Part shown: positions 8,777-17,767 of the stretch, piece by piece
Layout: each line of letters starts with the position of its first letter
Numbering within the stretch: position 1 is the stretch's first letter
Assembly (NCBI GenBank): GCA_020438135.1
Contig: JAGQVF010000098.1
Span: 27,348-71,812 of the forward strand
Source: Bacteroidales bacterium
GTDB lineage: Bacteria > Bacteroidota > Bacteroidia > Bacteroidales > JAADJA01
DNA: 44,465 nucleotides
Direction: 5' to 3'
The notes under the pieces: generated by a model
What the model was told of the DNA's origin: nothing
What the model saw: the letters and a program-made list of their open reading frames with translations, nothing else
Databases searched by the model: none
Translations under genes and position numbers: made by a program

Positions 8777-11461
8777 ATGCCCATAAAAAAACTCGATAAA
8801 ATATTCAGACCCAAAAGAATAGCCCTGATAGGTGTTTCAAATGACACCAGTAGCGTAGGAGGGATCACCTTGCGAAATCTTGTAAGTGGAGGTTACAATG
8901 GCGTGGTTTATCCTGTAAACCCAAAACGTGAAGCAGTTTTTGGGATTCCGTGTTACCCCGATGTGAAAAGCCTGCCGAAAACTCCCGATCTTGCGGTGAT
9001 CATGACTGCAGCACAGTTTGTCCCTCAAATTATAGCTGAATGTGGAGAAGCCGGTATAAATGGAATTGTGATTATGTCGGCCGGTTTTAAGGAGGTAGGT
9101 CCTGATGGTGCGAAATTGGAGCAACAGGTTAAAGCAGAGGTAAAAAAATATCCGGATATGCGTGTAATCGGTCCCAATTGCCTGGGTGTGCTGGTGCCGG
9201 GTTCAAGTATGAATGTCAGTTTCTCAGGGATCATGCCCAAAAAAGGGCACGTAGCATTTATCAGTCAATCGGGTGCGTTATGTACATCTGTGCTTGATTG
9301 GGCCCAGGAAGCCAATATCGGTTTTTCGTATTTTGTTTCGATCGGGAATTCAATGGATGTAAATTTCGGGGATTTGATTGATTATTTCGGGCAGGATCCT
9401 AATACGCGCTCTATTGTTTTATATGTGGAATCGATCGCCAATGCGAGGGCATTTATGTCGGCTGCACGTGCATTTGCCCGTAAGAAGCCGATCATCGTAT
9501 ATAAATCCGGAAGATATCCTGAGTCGGCGCAGGCAGCGGCTTCACACACCGGTGCCCTGGCTTCGGAAGACTCAATTTATGATGCAGTGTTCAGGAGAGC
9601 AGGCCTTGCGAGGGTTTATGATATCGGAAATATTTTTGATTTTACCGATTTGATCGGAAGAAAAAGAGCCCCTAAAGGCACTGGACTTGCCATTGTGACC
9701 AATGCAGGTGGCCCTGGCGTTATGGCAACTGATACATTGATATCAATGGGTGGAAAACTGGTTAAGCTGAGCGATGATACCATCCGTAGTTTAAATGATT
9801 TTTTACCTCCTTTCTGGTCGCATGGCAATCCGGTCGACGTTCTTGGTGATGCCACTCCCGATCGTATAGCGGGAGCAACAGAGATTGTTTTGAAGGATGA
9901 AAATGTGGATGCCATTCTTGTGATACTCACCCCGCAGGCAATGACTGAGCCTACAAAATCGGCCATTGCCATTTCTAAACTTGCTGATACAAGCACCAAA
10001 CCGATCATGGCCGCCTGGCTTGGAGGGGCCAGCATGCGTGATGGTATGCAGGAATTTAACAAACATGGTATTGCAGCTTACGAAACTCCCGAACAGGCAA
10101 TACGGGCCTTTATGACTCTATCCTATTATAGTAAAAACCTGGAGCTTTTATTTGAAACCCCAAAGGAAATACCTGTTGAATTCAGCTACGACCGCGATGA
10201 ACTCAGGAATAAATACATATCAAATGTCTTTGACAAACAACGGATTCTCACAGAAGATGATTCCAAGATGTTGATCAATGACTATGGGATACAAACCACA
10301 CATCCTGAAATTGCACAATCGGAAGAAGAAGCTGTAGCCATTGCTCAAAAGAAAGGTTTTCCGGTAGTTTTGAAAATATTTTCACCCGACCTCACGCACA
10401 AATCGGAAGTGGGGGGGGTAGCCCTGAATATCGAGAATGAAGAGATGGTAAGAATTACATTCAGGAATATGCGTGAATCTGTTGCTAAAAAAGCGCCGAA
10501 AGCTGACATTCAGGGAATCACTGTACAGAAGATGATCCGATCGGTTGATGCAGTTGAATTGATTTTAGGTATTAAGAAGGATCCTATATTTGGTACGATC
10601 ATGCTTGTTGGAATGGGAGGTATTACTGCCGAATTGATCAACGACAAACGTCTTGAATTCCCACCATTAAACGAAAGACTTGCATTGCAGATGCTTAAAT
10701 CGTTACAGATTTACCCGCTATTGACTGGTTATCGGGGCAGTAAACCTTTGAACCTCGAAAAATTGATAGAGGTATTGATACGTCTCTCCTATCTTGCAGC
10801 CGATTATCCTGAGATCCTTGAGCTGGATATCAATCCACTGATCGTTACGCCCACAGATGTTATTGCACTTGATGCCCGTATTGTGGTGGATGAAACCGTT
10901 TTAGGAAAAGAAACAAAAGATTATTCGCACCTTATCCTTCGTCCGTATCCTGAACGGTTAATTCGATCGGCAACGCTAAGTGATGGAACGGAGGTGATAT
11001 TGAGGCCGATTAAACCTGAAGATGAGCCCTTATGGCTTGAATTGCTGGGAAGTTGTTCGAAAGAATCAATTTACTCGCGATTCCGCTACGATTTTTATTA
11101 TGATTCGCATGAGGTTGCCACGCAGTTTTGTTTTATTGATTACGATCGCGAAATAGCTATCGTTGCCGAGGTTGAGCAGGGTGACAGGAAAAGACTGATT
11201 GGTGTAGGCCGTCTGATTGCAGACCCCGATGTGGAAAATGCCGAATATGCCGTTCTGATCACCGACGATTGGCAACACCGCGACCTGGGACAAATCCTGA
11301 CCAGTTATTGTTTAAAAATTGCCGATCAAACCGGTTTGAAGCGGGTTAGTGCTGAAACCACCAAGGAGAATAAACCCATGATCGCAGTTTTTAGAAAGCT
11401 CGGATTTAATGTTGTATTTAATGATGATACAACTGTAACGGTTTACAAGGACTTAAAATAG
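8777..11461 (+). CDS. ADP-forming acetate-CoA ligase fused to GNAT acetyltransferase
   Basis: An 894-residue cytoplasmic protein. Residues about 8-140 are a CoA-binding Rossmann domain (PKRIALIGVSND). About 150-460 is the succinyl-CoA-ligase-like part, containing ASHTGALASED with the candidate phospho-histidine His257. About 485-705 is an ATP-grasp domain (GFPVVLKI, THKSEVGGV). About 725-890 is a GNAT domain (LRPIKPEDEPLW, WQHRDLGQIL, FRKLGF). The same order occurs in protein acetyltransferases of the Pat/YfiQ type. There the ligase half is regarded as a non-catalytic acetyl-CoA sensor that has lost the histidine. Because the histidine is kept here, the protein may make ATP from acyl-CoA, acetylate protein lysines, or both. 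The gene stands alone behind its own -7 box and converges on adk with 6 bases between stop codons. Confidence 0.9.
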   Translation: MPIKKLDKIFRPKRIALIGVSNDTSSVGGITLRNLVSGGYNGVVYPVNPKREAVFGIPCYPDVKSLPKTPDLAVIMTAAQFVPQIIAECGEAGINGIVIMSAGFKEVGPDGAKLEQQVKAEVKKYPDMRVIGPNCLGVLVPGSSMNVSFSGIMPKKGHVAFISQSGALCTSVLDWAQEANIGFSYFVSIGNSMDVNFGDLIDYFGQDPNTRSIVLYVESIANARAFMSAARAFARKKPIIVYKSGRYPESAQAAASHTGALASEDSIYDAVFRRAGLARVYDIGNIFDFTDLIGRKRAPKGTGLAIVTNAGGPGVMATDTLISMGGKLVKLSDDTIRSLNDFLPPFWSHGNPVDVLGDATPDRIAGATEIVLKDENVDAILVILTPQAMTEPTKSAIAISKLADTSTKPIMAAWLGGASMRDGMQEFNKHGIAAYETPEQAIRAFMTLSYYSKNLELLFETPKEIPVEFSYDRDELRNKYISNVFDKQRILTEDDSKMLINDYGIQTTHPEIAQSEEEAVAIAQKKGFPVVLKIFSPDLTHKSEVGGVALNIENEEMVRITFRNMRESVAKKAPKADIQGITVQKMIRSVDAVELILGIKKDPIFGTIMLVGMGGITAELINDKRLEFPPLNERLALQMLKSLQIYPLLTGYRGSKPLNLEKLIEVLIRLSYLAADYPEILELDINPLIVTPTDVIALDARIVVDETVLGKETKDYSHLILRPYPERLIRSATLSDGTEVILRPIKPEDEPLWLELLGSCSKESIYSRFRYDFYYDSHEVATQFCFIDYDREIAIVAEVEQGDRKRLIGVGRLIADPDVENAEYAVLITDDWQHRDLGQILTSYCLKIADQTGLKRVSAETTKENKPMIAVFRKLGFNVVFNDDTTVTVYKDLK

Positions 11462-11467
11462 CCGAAA

Positions 11468-12040
11468 TTAAATTTCCCGGTCTATTTTATTGCAAATGCT
11501 GTTGAAAATCTCATCGATACTTCCGATACCGTTTACCGCAGTAAATTTGCCTTCCTTTTTATAAAAATCGATCAATGGCTGTGTTTGATCATTGTATATC
11601 TTGATGCGGTTTTCAATCACATCTTTGGTATCATCTTTCCGTCCTTCGGTTTGGGCTCGTTTCAGTAATCTCTGAATGATCTCATTGTCATTTACCTCGA
11701 GTGCCAGCACAAGCGATACTTCTTCATTTCTTTCATCCAAAAGCCGGTTAAGGTCTTTGGCCTGTTGAATGGTTCGTGGGAACCCGTCGAAAACAAAACC
11801 ATCCACATCCCTGAAACCGTCCATTGCATCGGCCAGGATTTCTACTAATAATTCATCCGGCACCAATTCTCCTTTTTCAATTATACCCTGAACCTTCATA
11901 CCCAGAGGTGTTTTTTCACGGATGTTTTTTCTGAAAATATCTCCTGTCGAGATATGTGCTAAATTGTATTTCCCGGCGATTTTTACCGATTGGGTTCCTT
12001 TACCCGAACCCGGAGGACCAAAAAGAATAAAATTGAACAT
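11468..12040 (-). CDS. adk: Adenylate kinase
   Basis: A 190-residue cytoplasmic enzyme interconverting ATP + AMP and 2 ADP. The P-loop GPPGSGKGT is at residues 8-16, the AMP-site motif STGDIFR at 31-37 and DGFPRT at 85-90. A short LID region (RAQTEGRKDDTKDVIENR) carries the conserved arginines and has no zinc cysteines. The total length fits the short-LID form common in Bacteroidota. The reading frame continues 20 codons upstream, but the ATG at 12040 (MFNFILFG) is the family start and places the P-loop correctly. A good -7 box lies upstream on the minus strand at 12086-12079. The gene is divergent from the DUF4271 gene. Confidence 0.96.
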   Translation of the reverse strand: MFNFILFGPPGSGKGTQSVKIAGKYNLAHISTGDIFRKNIREKTPLGMKVQGIIEKGELVPDELLVEILADAMDGFRDVDGFVFDGFPRTIQQAKDLNRLLDERNEEVSLVLALEVNDNEIIQRLLKRAQTEGRKDDTKDVIENRIKIYNDQTQPLIDFYKKEGKFTAVNGIGSIDEIFNSICNKIDREI

Positions 12041-12078
12041 ATTGCTTGTTTTTAGGTGAGTTGAAATTCTATCCGAAG

Positions 12079-12086
12079 CAAATATA
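12079..12086 (-). promoter_or_regulatory. Putative -7 box of adk
   Basis: Read on the minus strand this is TATATTTGC, a full TAnnTTTGC match, 38 bases before the adk ATG. No clear -33 partner is seen. Confidence 0.45.
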
Positions 12087-12110
12087 AAACATATGCACAA
12101 ATTTTATAGC

Positions 12111-12118
12111 TAATTTTG
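12111..12118 (+). promoter_or_regulatory. Putative -7 box of the DUF4271-hemD unit
   Basis: TAATTTTGC matches TAnnTTTGC and lies 28 bases before the TTG start at 12147. It is only 24 bases from the oppositely oriented adk -7 box, making a compact divergent promoter. Confidence 0.4.
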
Positions 12119-12146
12119 CTGCAATAATTTCCAAATTGCAGTTTGT

Positions 12147-12983
12147 TTGAATACCCCGCAAAATATAACTGATTCCCTTGTCCTTGTATCTTCCATCGGA
12201 GATAGCACAAAATCCTTTAAGGATAGTACCTGCACCGGAACGAACGACAGTATCCAAATCCATACAAAAGCAATCGAATCCATATTTTCAGAAAGTACTT
12301 TTATTAACAGGCAAATTGAGCCCCGGTTCCGAAAACAGGTAAATAACGATTGGGTCGCCATTCATCTGATTGTTGTATTTGCAATGCTTGCCTGGGTGAG
12401 GGTATTTTACAGGAAGCGGTTTCGGCAAATGTTTAATGCTTTTTTCGGACAATATTACCAGGGCATTCTTGTACGGGAAGGTAATATTTTCAGGGAACGT
12501 TTATCCATTCCCTTATTGTTAAACTACCTGGTTACATTTTCTATTTTTATTTATCTTTTTCTCGGGCAATATGTGCAATTTTCGATAAATGATCTGTATG
12601 GTTTTAAACTTTATTCGCTTATTATTCTTGTAATCCTTGTTTTATGGATCATCAAAAATGCCACATTACTTTTTATCGGCTACTTATTTAAAAATCCGGT
12701 CATACTTACAGAATATATTGTTACCAATTTTATTTTTAATATAAATTTCGGATTGTTTTTGCTTCCTGTCGTTATTTTTGCAACCTATTTAACCCCTGTA
12801 TGGTCGTTGGAGTCGGGGATTTTGCTTTACCTTATTGTATTCGTTTACAGGGTTTTCAGGCAATTTTTTACCGGTTTGAGTTACACAAAGTTTTCATTAT
12901 TCAACAGATTATTATATCTTTGCACCTTCGAAATAATTCCGAATTTAGTTCTTATTAAATTGATATTGAGTAATTTAAAATAA
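12147..12983 (+). CDS. DUF4271 membrane protein
   Basis: A 278-residue integral membrane protein with an N-terminal soluble stretch of about 70 residues and roughly six hydrophobic helices. Examples are HLIVVFAMLAWVRVFY, SLIILVILVLWIIKN and NFGLFLLPVVIFATYL. It matches DUF4271, a Bacteroidota-specific family usually found just before hemD; its function is unknown. The start is TTG. Only eleven sense codons lie between the preceding in-frame stop and this TTG, and none is ATG, so TTG is the best available start. The neighbouring gene hemD follows after 55 bases, suggesting co-transcription and perhaps a link to haem synthesis or the envelope. Confidence 0.8.
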   Translation: MNTPQNITDSLVLVSSIGDSTKSFKDSTCTGTNDSIQIHTKAIESIFSESTFINRQIEPRFRKQVNNDWVAIHLIVVFAMLAWVRVFYRKRFRQMFNAFFGQYYQGILVREGNIFRERLSIPLLLNYLVTFSIFIYLFLGQYVQFSINDLYGFKLYSLIILVILVLWIIKNATLLFIGYLFKNPVILTEYIVTNFIFNINFGLFLLPVVIFATYLTPVWSLESGILLYLIVFVYRVFRQFFTGLSYTKFSLFNRLLYLCTFEIIPNLVLIKLILSNLK

Positions 12984-13022
12984 AATTTGACAAGTATTTT
13001 TATCCATAACAGATAAATTTTT

Positions 13023-13032
13023 AAAAGGGGGA
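13023..13032 (+). promoter_or_regulatory. Shine-Dalgarno-like sequence deciding the hemD TTG start
   Basis: AAAAGGGGGA lies six bases before the TTG at 13039. Strong purine-rich sites are uncommon before Bacteroidota genes, so it supports the TTG as the true start of hemD. Confidence 0.5.
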
Positions 13033-13038
13033 CAGACG

Positions 13039-13791
13039 TTGAAAGTCAAAAATATTTTAGTTTCGCAGCCACAACCGGCCGATTTGGAAAAATCTCCATA
13101 CAATGACCTTATCAGTAAGTATAAGGTTAATGTTGATTTTCAGAAATTCATTAAAATTGAAGGAGTTACAGCCAGTGATTTCCGGAAAGACAAAGTGTAT
13201 ATCCAGGATCACACAGCCATTATTTTCACCAGCAGAAATGCGGTTGATCATTTCTTCAGAATTGCCAAAGAGATGCGGGTGGAGATTCCGGATACCATGA
13301 AATATTTTTGCATTTCTGAAGCTACTGCCTTTTATCTCCAGAAATATGTCCAATTCAGAAAAAGGAAAATTTTTCATGGTCAACAGGACTTTAACGATCT
13401 TGTGGAGATCATCAAAAAGCACAAAGATGAAAGATTTCTTTTACCCTGTTCGGATATTCATAAACTGAGCCTGGTGAAAAAACTTGATGGTAGTAAAGTG
13501 AAATACAGCAAGGCGGTGATCTATAAAACACTTGCCAGCGATCTGTCTGAAATGGATATCAATAAATACGACTTGCTGGTTATGTTCAGCCCTGCAGGAG
13601 TAAAATCGTTGATGATGAATTTTCCTGATATCAAAGAAAATAATAAACTGATCGGAGCATTCGGACCCAGTACTCAAAAAGCGCTCAAGGATGCCGGACT
13701 GAAAGTTGATATTGCTGCACCTACAAAAACAGCATTGTCGATGACAGTGGCTATCGAACAATACCTTGAGAAGCAAAATAAGAAAAAATAA
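13039..13791 (+). CDS. hemD: Uroporphyrinogen-III synthase
   Basis: A 250-residue cytoplasmic protein of the HEM4 family, which cyclises hydroxymethylbilane with inversion of ring D to give uroporphyrinogen III in haem and sirohaem synthesis. Visible family features are IIFTSRNAVDHFF in the first lobe, VMFSPAGVKSLMMNF in the second lobe, and GAFGPSTQKALKDAGLKVD near the C-terminus. Overall sequence conservation in this family is low. The N-terminus MKVKNILVSQPQP is typical of Bacteroidota HemD, and the TTG start is backed by an AAAAGGGGGA site. No other hem genes are in the window. It sits between DUF4271 and rnpA, an arrangement familiar from Bacteroidota genomes. Confidence 0.9.
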   Translation: MKVKNILVSQPQPADLEKSPYNDLISKYKVNVDFQKFIKIEGVTASDFRKDKVYIQDHTAIIFTSRNAVDHFFRIAKEMRVEIPDTMKYFCISEATAFYLQKYVQFRKRKIFHGQQDFNDLVEIIKKHKDERFLLPCSDIHKLSLVKKLDGSKVKYSKAVIYKTLASDLSEMDINKYDLLVMFSPAGVKSLMMNFPDIKENNKLIGAFGPSTQKALKDAGLKVDIAAPTKTALSMTVAIEQYLEKQNKKK

Positions 13792-13830
13792 AACCCGGTT
13801 CTGTTAACAGGATGATCCATCCGTAAATTC

Positions 13831-14220
13831 ATGCAATCCTTCAATAAAGAAGAACGGTTACGCAGTAAAAAACTGATCGAAAAACTTTTCGCTGAGGGAC
13901 AAAGCTTTAAAATATTTCCTTTTCGGGTAATTTGGCTGAATGCAGATACAGGAACCGGTGCGGCTGCCAGTTTACTGATTTCTGTTCCGGCAAAGAGAAT
14001 CAGAAAAGCCGTACAGCGTAATCTCATCAGACGAAGAATCAGGGAAGCCTACAGGAAAAATAAACAGATATTTTATAGCACCCTTGCCGAACGGGGTAGA
14101 AAATGTGTTTTTGCTGTTATCTATCTTTCCGGTGAAACCATCGACTACAAAGAAACAGAGGGAAAAATAATATCCTTGTTAAACCGTTTAAAAATGGAAT
14201 ATGAAAACATTGATCGGTAA
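13831..14220 (+). CDS. rnpA: Ribonuclease P protein component
   Basis: A 129-residue basic protein that assists the RNase P RNA in removing 5' leaders from pre-tRNA. The family signature with the RNR motif is at residues 63-75 ([13 protein letters not shown]), preceded by [13 protein letters not shown] at the N-terminus. The length is normal. The last 20 bases overlap the start of yidD, so the two are translationally linked. The usual chromosomal neighbour rpmH is not here; instead the gene follows hemD by 39 bases. The RNase P RNA gene was not found in the window. Confidence 0.94.
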   Translation: MQSFNKEERLRSKKLIEKLFAEGQSFKIFPFRVIWLNADTGTGAAASLLISVPAKRIRKAVQRNLIRRRIREAYRKNKQIFYSTLAERGRKCVFAVIYLSGETIDYKETEGKIISLLNRLKMEYENIDR

Positions 14221-14422
14221 GTTTTTTATCTTACTAATCCGGTTTTATCAGGGTGCAATTTCACCCTATTTTTTGCCAACATGCCGGTATACGCCTACTT
14301 GTTCAACGTACGGAGTTGAGGCCATTAAAAAGCACGGGCCATTCAAAGGAGGTTGGTTAACGATCAAAAGATTTTCATCATGTCACCCATGGGGTGGTAG
14401 TGGTTATGATCCGGTACCCTGA
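14201..14422 (+). CDS. yidD: Membrane protein insertion efficiency factor YidD
   Basis: A 73-residue protein helping YidC/Sec-dependent insertion of inner-membrane proteins. Family motifs are [20 protein letters not shown] near residues 15-34 and the C-terminal block [15 protein letters not shown]. The conserved cysteines are present. An amphipathic N-terminal helix ([13 protein letters not shown]) fits peripheral membrane attachment. The ATG lies inside the end of rnpA (20-base overlap), the classical rnpA-yidD arrangement. Confidence 0.95.
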   Translation: MKTLIGKFFILLIRFYQGAISPYFLPTCRYTPTCSTYGVEAIKKHGPFKGGWLTIKRFSSCHPWGGSGYDPVP

Positions 14423-14452
14423 ATCCGGTTTTTCATTCAAACAATTAACGTT

Positions 14453-16138
14453 ATGAAACATATGATCCTGCTTAAAAAGCTTAGTGTTTTAATGGTTGTT
14501 TTGGTTTTTGCTGCCAGCAGTGGTTTTTCGCAAAGCAATAACAATTTCGAAGTTTCTAAAAATCTTGACATCTATGCTACCCTGATCAAGGAACTGAACA
14601 CCAATTATGTAGACGATATCAATGTTGGTGAACTAACAAAAACTGGTATCGATGCCATGTTGAAGTCCCTTGATCCTTACACGGTGTATATTTCTGAAGC
14701 TGAGGTTGAAGATTATAAATTTATAACTACAGGACAATATGGAGGTATCGGGGCACTGATTCAAAAGCAGGGAAAAAAAATGGTAATCGCCGAACCGTAT
14801 GAAGGAAACCCTGCCCAAAGCTCAGGTTTGAAAGCAGGCGATGAAATTCTCGAAGTGGATGGCAAATCTGTTTCAGGAATGAATACCGATGATGTGAGTA
14901 CACTCCTTAAGGGTCAGCCTGGTACCAGTGTTACAATTTTGATTAAGCGACCCGGTACTGACGAACCTATCAGCAAAGAGTTGGAAAGGAAAAATGTTAA
15001 GATCGATAATATTCCCTTTTATGGAATGGTTAGCGATCATGTGGGATATATCAAATTGTCGGGATTTACACAACATGCCGGCAAAGAGGTTAAAGATGCT
15101 TTTCTTGAACTCAGGGATAACAATGATCTTTCAGGTATAATTATAGATCTTCGGGGTAACGGTGGCGGTCTGTTGCAGGAGGCCGTCAGCATAACAAATA
15201 TTTTTGTGCCAAAGGGGGAAGTTGTGGTAAGTACCAAGGGAAAACTATCCTCGAAGAATTATACCTATAAAACATCTGACCAGGCTGTTGATACCGACAT
15301 CCCTTTGGCAATACTGGTTGATAATTCAAGTGCGTCAGCTTCCGAAATTGTTGCAGGTGCCATTCAGGATCATGACCGGGGGGTAATTGTAGGCCATCAG
15401 ACATTTGGCAAAGGTTTGGTTCAAAATGTTATTCCTCTTACCTATAATTCACAGGCGAAGATCACGGTTGCAAAATATTATATCCCAAGCGGACGGTGCA
15501 TTCAGGAGATCGATTATTCAAAAAAGGATGCCAACGGACATTCAATTAAAGCGCCGGATTCAATTGCTGATGCTTATAAAACCAAAAACGGAAGAGTGGT
15601 TTATGATCGCCATGGAATTGAGCCTGATATTGTAATGGATGGAGATACCCTGAGCAAAATCAGCTATACGCTGCTTATGAAACATCTGTTTTTTAACTTC
15701 GCAACGCAATTTGCCCTTGAAAACGAATCCATTCCTCCACCGGATCAATTTGAAGTAACGGATGATATTTACAGTGAATTTGTTGATTACATTACGGAAG
15801 AAGGTTATGAATATACCACCAAAAGTGAGGAAGCTCTTGAAATGTTGAAAAACTATGCCAAAGACGAGCATTATTTCGAAAATATCAGTGAAGATTTTGA
15901 GACTTTGGAAGCAAAGATTCAAAAGAATAAAAAGGATGATGTGAGTCAGCATAAGGATGAAATAAAAAAGATCTTAAAAATTGAGATCGTTTCGAGGTAT
16001 TATTACCAAAAAGGTAAAATCATTGCTTCTTTGAATGAAGATCCGGTGATTGACCGCGCTATTGATGTGATTGGTTCAAAAGATACCTATGTGGCAATCC
16101 TTGATGGATCAAATGAAGGAAAATCGAAAACGAACTGA
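14453..16138 (+). CDS. S41 family C-terminal processing peptidase
   Basis: A 561-residue exported serine protease of the CtpA/Prc type. A signal peptide covers about residues 1-26, ending at SGFSQ. A PDZ domain lies at about 95-175 (GLKAGDEILEVDGKSV). The S41 catalytic region contains IIDLRGNGGGLL, then SSASASE at 292-298 with the likely nucleophile Ser295, and FGKGLVQ with general base Lys320, exactly 25 residues later as in characterised Ctp proteases. A helical tail of about 160 residues follows. Such enzymes trim envelope proteins in the periplasm; no substrate can be inferred. The start lies 30 bases after yidD and the 3' end overlaps the next gene, so it belongs to the same transcription unit. 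A paralogue is encoded at 22220-23854. Confidence 0.92.
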   Translation: MKHMILLKKLSVLMVVLVFAASSGFSQSNNNFEVSKNLDIYATLIKELNTNYVDDINVGELTKTGIDAMLKSLDPYTVYISEAEVEDYKFITTGQYGGIGALIQKQGKKMVIAEPYEGNPAQSSGLKAGDEILEVDGKSVSGMNTDDVSTLLKGQPGTSVTILIKRPGTDEPISKELERKNVKIDNIPFYGMVSDHVGYIKLSGFTQHAGKEVKDAFLELRDNNDLSGIIIDLRGNGGGLLQEAVSITNIFVPKGEVVVSTKGKLSSKNYTYKTSDQAVDTDIPLAILVDNSSASASEIVAGAIQDHDRGVIVGHQTFGKGLVQNVIPLTYNSQAKITVAKYYIPSGRCIQEIDYSKKDANGHSIKAPDSIADAYKTKNGRVVYDRHGIEPDIVMDGDTLSKISYTLLMKHLFFNFATQFALENESIPPPDQFEVTDDIYSEFVDYITEEGYEYTTKSEEALEMLKNYAKDEHYFENISEDFETLEAKIQKNKKDDVSQHKDEIKKILKIEIVSRYYYQKGKIIASLNEDPVIDRAIDVIGSKDTYVAILDGSNEGKSKTN

Positions 16139-17744
16139 TAAACCGCATCCGGTTGTAGCAATTCCGTTATGGCTATACAATTTGCTGGTGACCTACCAGC
16201 AATACGTATTTTTCTTTTTCCTTTTCATGATGGCTGTTTGTTTGCCTTTGTCCCGCTTCGGTCTGAGCTTTGCCCAGTTTGGCTTACTTGGTATTTGGAT
16301 CATCAGCGGAAAGCTCGATAAAAAATTTGCTACTTTCTTCCGGAACCCGGCTGCCATAGTCCTTGTTTCATTTTATTTGCTGCATATTATCGGACTGCTC
16401 TATTCATCGGATATGAATTATGCGATGAAAGATATAAGGGTTAAACTGCCGTTGCTGTTTTTGCCGGTGCTTTTCTCCTCAGTTGATTATATCGATAGAA
16501 AATGGTTGGATCGTCTTTTGAAGGTCTTTTTGGCAGCGGTTTTTATTTCAACTTCCTACAGTTTCTATATATATCTCACACGTGTGATCAGCGATTTCCG
16601 TGACGTTAGTCCTTTGGTCTCGCACATCCGTTTAAGTCTCAATGTTTGTTTCGCATTTTTTATTGCCAATTGGTTTTTGCTTAAGTCTGCAAGGAAAAAT
16701 GTTTGGCAACTCGTCCTTTATCTTTTTGCCAGTCTGTGGTTTTTATCTGCCCTGTTGATGATGGAATCTGTTCTGGCGATATTTATCATCTTCATAACCT
16801 ATCTGGGTTACGGTATTTATAAACTATTCAAAACCAAAAACCGGAAACTAAAAATACCTGTGTTTCTGCTATTGGTATTACCTGTAGCTGCTATCGTTTA
16901 TTTGTTGGTCGGGTCGTACAACAACTACTTTACAACCAAAACCAGGGATTTTAAAAACCTTGATACGCATACACCCTGGGGCAACTCTTATGTGAACGAT
17001 ACCACAAGCAGCATGGTAGAAAACGGTGAATTCATTTATATTTATATCTCCTTTGATGAACTTCGTGATGAATGGAACAAAAGAAGTGAGGTTGATTTTG
17101 ATAGTTTGGACAGGAAAGGTCAGCTATTGCGTGGAACGCTAATCAGGTATATGAATTCGAAAGGACTCAGGAAAGACGGTTCCGGTTTTCAGAAACTGAC
17201 AGAAAACGATATCAGAAATGTGGAGGCTGGAATCGCAAATATCGAATATGCTAAAAAGTATAGTCTGAAATCCCGGCTGTATAAGCTTTTTTGGGAATAC
17301 CAGGCCTATCAGCGTGGAAGTGGACCCGGCGGTAATACAATTCTTCAGCGGTTCGAATATTGGCGGGTAGCCGTACTGATCATTCAGGATCATTTTTGGA
17401 CCGGGGTTGGAACTGGAGATGTACCCGATGCTTTTTCACAAAAATATGTTGAAGTTGATTCACCTCTGCCAATGGAGCTCAGGTTCCGGTCACACAATCA
17501 ATATCTCTCGATAGCCGTGGCTTTTGGTATTTTTGGGTTGTTTTGGTTTTTGTTTTCACTCATTTATCCGATGATAAGGCAACGAAAGTATTCCGACTTT
17601 ATTTATGTTTCATTTTTAATAACCTTACTGATTTCGATGCTTGTGGAAGATACGCTGGAAACACAAATGGGGGTAACCCTGTTTGCCTTTTTTAATGCTT
17701 TGTTGTTGTTCGCACCTAAAACCAAAGTAAACGAAAATTTGTAA
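16113..17744 (+). CDS. O-antigen ligase family membrane protein
   Basis: About 543 residues with roughly ten or more hydrophobic helices (for example YVFFFFLFMMAVCLPLSRFG and VFLLLVLPVAAIVYLLVG). A large loop lies at about residues 265-440, and the motif SHNQYLSIAVAFGIFG occurs near 470-485. The conserved His in a periplasmic loop followed by NxYL is characteristic of the WaaL/RfaL O-antigen ligase superfamily. Members move undecaprenol-linked glycans onto lipid A core or proteins. Bacteroidota members often lie outside polysaccharide clusters and may have other acceptors. In-frame ATGs also lie at 16071, 16089 and 16104. The one at 16113 is chosen because it shortens the overlap with the S41 gene to 26 bases and leaves a basic N-terminus before the first helix. 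Confidence 0.8.
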   Translation: MKENRKRTDKPHPVVAIPLWLYNLLVTYQQYVFFFFLFMMAVCLPLSRFGLSFAQFGLLGIWIISGKLDKKFATFFRNPAAIVLVSFYLLHIIGLLYSSDMNYAMKDIRVKLPLLFLPVLFSSVDYIDRKWLDRLLKVFLAAVFISTSYSFYIYLTRVISDFRDVSPLVSHIRLSLNVCFAFFIANWFLLKSARKNVWQLVLYLFASLWFLSALLMMESVLAIFIIFITYLGYGIYKLFKTKNRKLKIPVFLLLVLPVAAIVYLLVGSYNNYFTTKTRDFKNLDTHTPWGNSYVNDTTSSMVENGEFIYIYISFDELRDEWNKRSEVDFDSLDRKGQLLRGTLIRYMNSKGLRKDGSGFQKLTENDIRNVEAGIANIEYAKKYSLKSRLYKLFWEYQAYQRGSGPGGNTILQRFEYWRVAVLIIQDHFWTGVGTGDVPDAFSQKYVEVDSPLPMELRFRSHNQYLSIAVAFGIFGLFWFLFSLIYPMIRQRKYSDFIYVSFLITLLISMLVEDTLETQMGVTLFAFFNALLLFAPKTKVNENL

Positions 17745-17767
17745 ATTCGCCCTCCAGAAATCATTGT

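Noticed and set aside
13800..13830. CTGTTAACAG palindrome between hemD and rnpA as a terminator
   Set aside because: It has no loop or T-tract, and the gene spacing suggests read-through in one operon.
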